Shown here: positions 63,283 to 64,000 of the stretch, one piece after another | Layout of the letters: each line of letters starts with the position of its first letter | Position numbering within the stretch: the first letter of the stretch is position 1 | From: a virus | Virus record (IMG/VR): IMGVR_UViG_3300010157_000047 | Location: 26,773-90,772 of that record | Direction: 5' to 3' (one strand) | DNA: 64,000 bases | Notes under the pieces: model-generated | What the model was told of the DNA's origin: nothing | The model's database searches: none | What the model saw: the letters and a program-made list of their open reading frames with translations, nothing else | Program-made: the position numbers and the translations under genes

Positions 63283-64000
63283 TTATACATTTTTAACTGC
63301 TGTTGCCCAAATCTCAAATGTAGATCCAGTAGTATTTACTTGTTCGTAAGATATTGTCCAACTTGAATTTATTACTAATGTAGGTGTAGTACCTCTCCAT
63401 ACTATCCCCGTAGGTTGTGTTATAGTTGGAAGAGTTGCACCAATCTTAAATACATAAATTGATTCATTTACTACTCCTGTAACTGCTGCTGGTAATGCTA
63501 TTGTAAAGACGTTTGCATTAGTAATAGAACCACCATAAGTTTCAGTAGCTGCTTTAAGAGTTAATGTTCCTGTGGTTGGTGTAGTAACTATTTCTGAAGC
63601 GTATGCAGGAGTTCCCCACACTGGAGCAGCACCAACCCCATTTGATCTTAATACACTACCAGCAGCTACTGCTGCTAATCTTGTATAGGCAGTAGTTGAA
63701 GATGCATATAATAAATCTCCGATAGCTTGCGATGCAAAAGTCCAGTTAGACCCATCGTTATAAGAAATTTGTTTCCTTGCTGCGCCTGTTGTTATAGTTG
63801 CGTAATAAGCATCTGTCAAGAACTCTATCGCCCCTGCCTCTGGGGTAGTTAATAATGTACCCGATGTTAACTTAATCGGTGCTGTGGAGGCTGTGGCTGT
63901 TCCTGCCTTGATGTGAAGAACTGCTGTTGGATTGGTTCCTATGCCAATATTATTATTAGATTCGTAAATTTTAATTGCATCAGTCGTAATAACACTATTA
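63283..64000 (-). CDS. Tail fibre protein, C-terminal part (start beyond the right edge)
   Basis: The frame stays open to the window end, so the gene is partial (at least 238 codons). The TTG at 63817-63819 is not the real start. Segments AVLHIKAGTATASTAPIKL, PEAGAIEFLTDAYYATI and ARKQISYNDGS are standard for a widespread type of phage fibre or appendage protein. The C-terminal 100 residues are a small beta domain (LPAAVTGVVNESIYVFKIG). It is co-transcribed with the LamG-like gene that follows. Confidence 0.75.
   Translation of the reverse strand, partial: NSVITTDAIKIYESNNNIGIGTNPTAVLHIKAGTATASTAPIKLTSGTLLTTPEAGAIEFLTDAYYATITTGAARKQISYNDGSNWTFASQAIGDLLYASSTTAYTRLAAVAAGSVLRSNGVGAAPVWGTPAYASEIVTTPTTGTLTLKAATETYGGSITNANVFTIALPAAVTGVVNESIYVFKIGATLPTITQPTGIVWRGTTPTLVINSSWTISYEQVNTTGSTFEIWATAVKNV

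Noticed and set aside
63283-63819. A complete 178-residue protein starting at TTG 63819
   Set aside because: The frame is open to the window edge and encodes typical fibre sequence upstream, so the gene is partial.
1-64000. Stop-codon reassignment as in some crAss-like phages
   Set aside because: Long genes on both strands end cleanly at TAA, TGA and TAG with neighbours spaced a few bases away; no gene needs a recoded stop.
1-64000. tRNA genes, integrase or transposase
   Set aside because: No cloverleaf, GTTCRANYC-type arm or recombinase motif was noticed by eye; a tRNAscan run would settle the tRNA point.

Overview
The window is a low-GC stretch (roughly 30% by eye) of a tailed-phage genome that looks like a crAss-like phage (Crassvirales) infecting a member of the Bacteroidota. 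The strongest evidence is one late gene block. It holds a crAss-type major capsid protein, a run of small head-tail connector (ring) proteins, a 1425-residue muzzle/tail-hub protein and a series of giant virion cargo proteins. One of these, of 2666 residues, carries the DFDID active-site motif of the crAss-like virion RNA polymerase. Host clues are three late promoter candidates of the Bacteroidota form (TTG, about 19-20 nt, TAnnTTTG in the two best cases), scarce Shine-Dalgarno sequences, a FISUMP domain in a fibre, and lipoprotein and secretion signals ending in SC or SQ. All genes read with the standard bacterial code. No tRNA, integrase, transposase or CRISPR array was seen.

Layout. Positions 1-13940 (+ strand) are a packed early or middle operon with mostly overlapping genes. 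Its left part (about 1-6560) is a biosynthetic cassette: an ATP-grasp ligase, an unknown protein, a phiEco32-type COOH-NH2 ligase, a class II glutamine amidotransferase and a second amidoligase. A degenerate uracil-DNA-glycosylase-like protein follows, then two PD-(D/E)XK nucleases, a minimal nucleotidyltransferase, a dATP/dGTP diphosphohydrolase-like protein, a free-standing DnaE C-terminal module, a DnaA domain-IV-like protein, two exported small proteins and several tiny metal-binding or basic proteins. Three of the tiny ones are shorter than 60 codons.

Positions 13968-64000 (- strand, transcribed right to left) are the late block. In order of transcription it holds a partial fibre gene running off the right edge, a LamG-like protein, a fibre-associated protein, a membrane-anchored CHAP-type endolysin broken by an A10 frameshift site, two repeat-rich fibres, a DUF1617-like protein, a possible holin, a u-spanin, a scaffold candidate, the major capsid protein, connector and ring proteins, the muzzle protein, two lytic-transglycosylase cargo proteins and four further cargo proteins including the RNA polymerase. 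The two operons converge on a strong hairpin at 13941-13965. Minus-strand terminators follow the capsid gene and the 332-residue structural protein, and promoters restart transcription at about 52.17, 44.45 and 32.89 kb.

How it works together (inference). The cargo proteins would be ejected with the DNA, with transglycosylases opening peptidoglycan and the RNA polymerase transcribing early genes. The + strand cassette would then supply replication and nucleotide functions plus an amide-bond-forming pathway whose product is unknown. The most unusual items are the amidoligase cassette, a circularly permuted histidine-phosphatase domain in a cargo protein, the frameshifted endolysin, the UDG-like pseudoenzyme, and evenly scattered Gly-Gly motifs in the two transglycosylase proteins.
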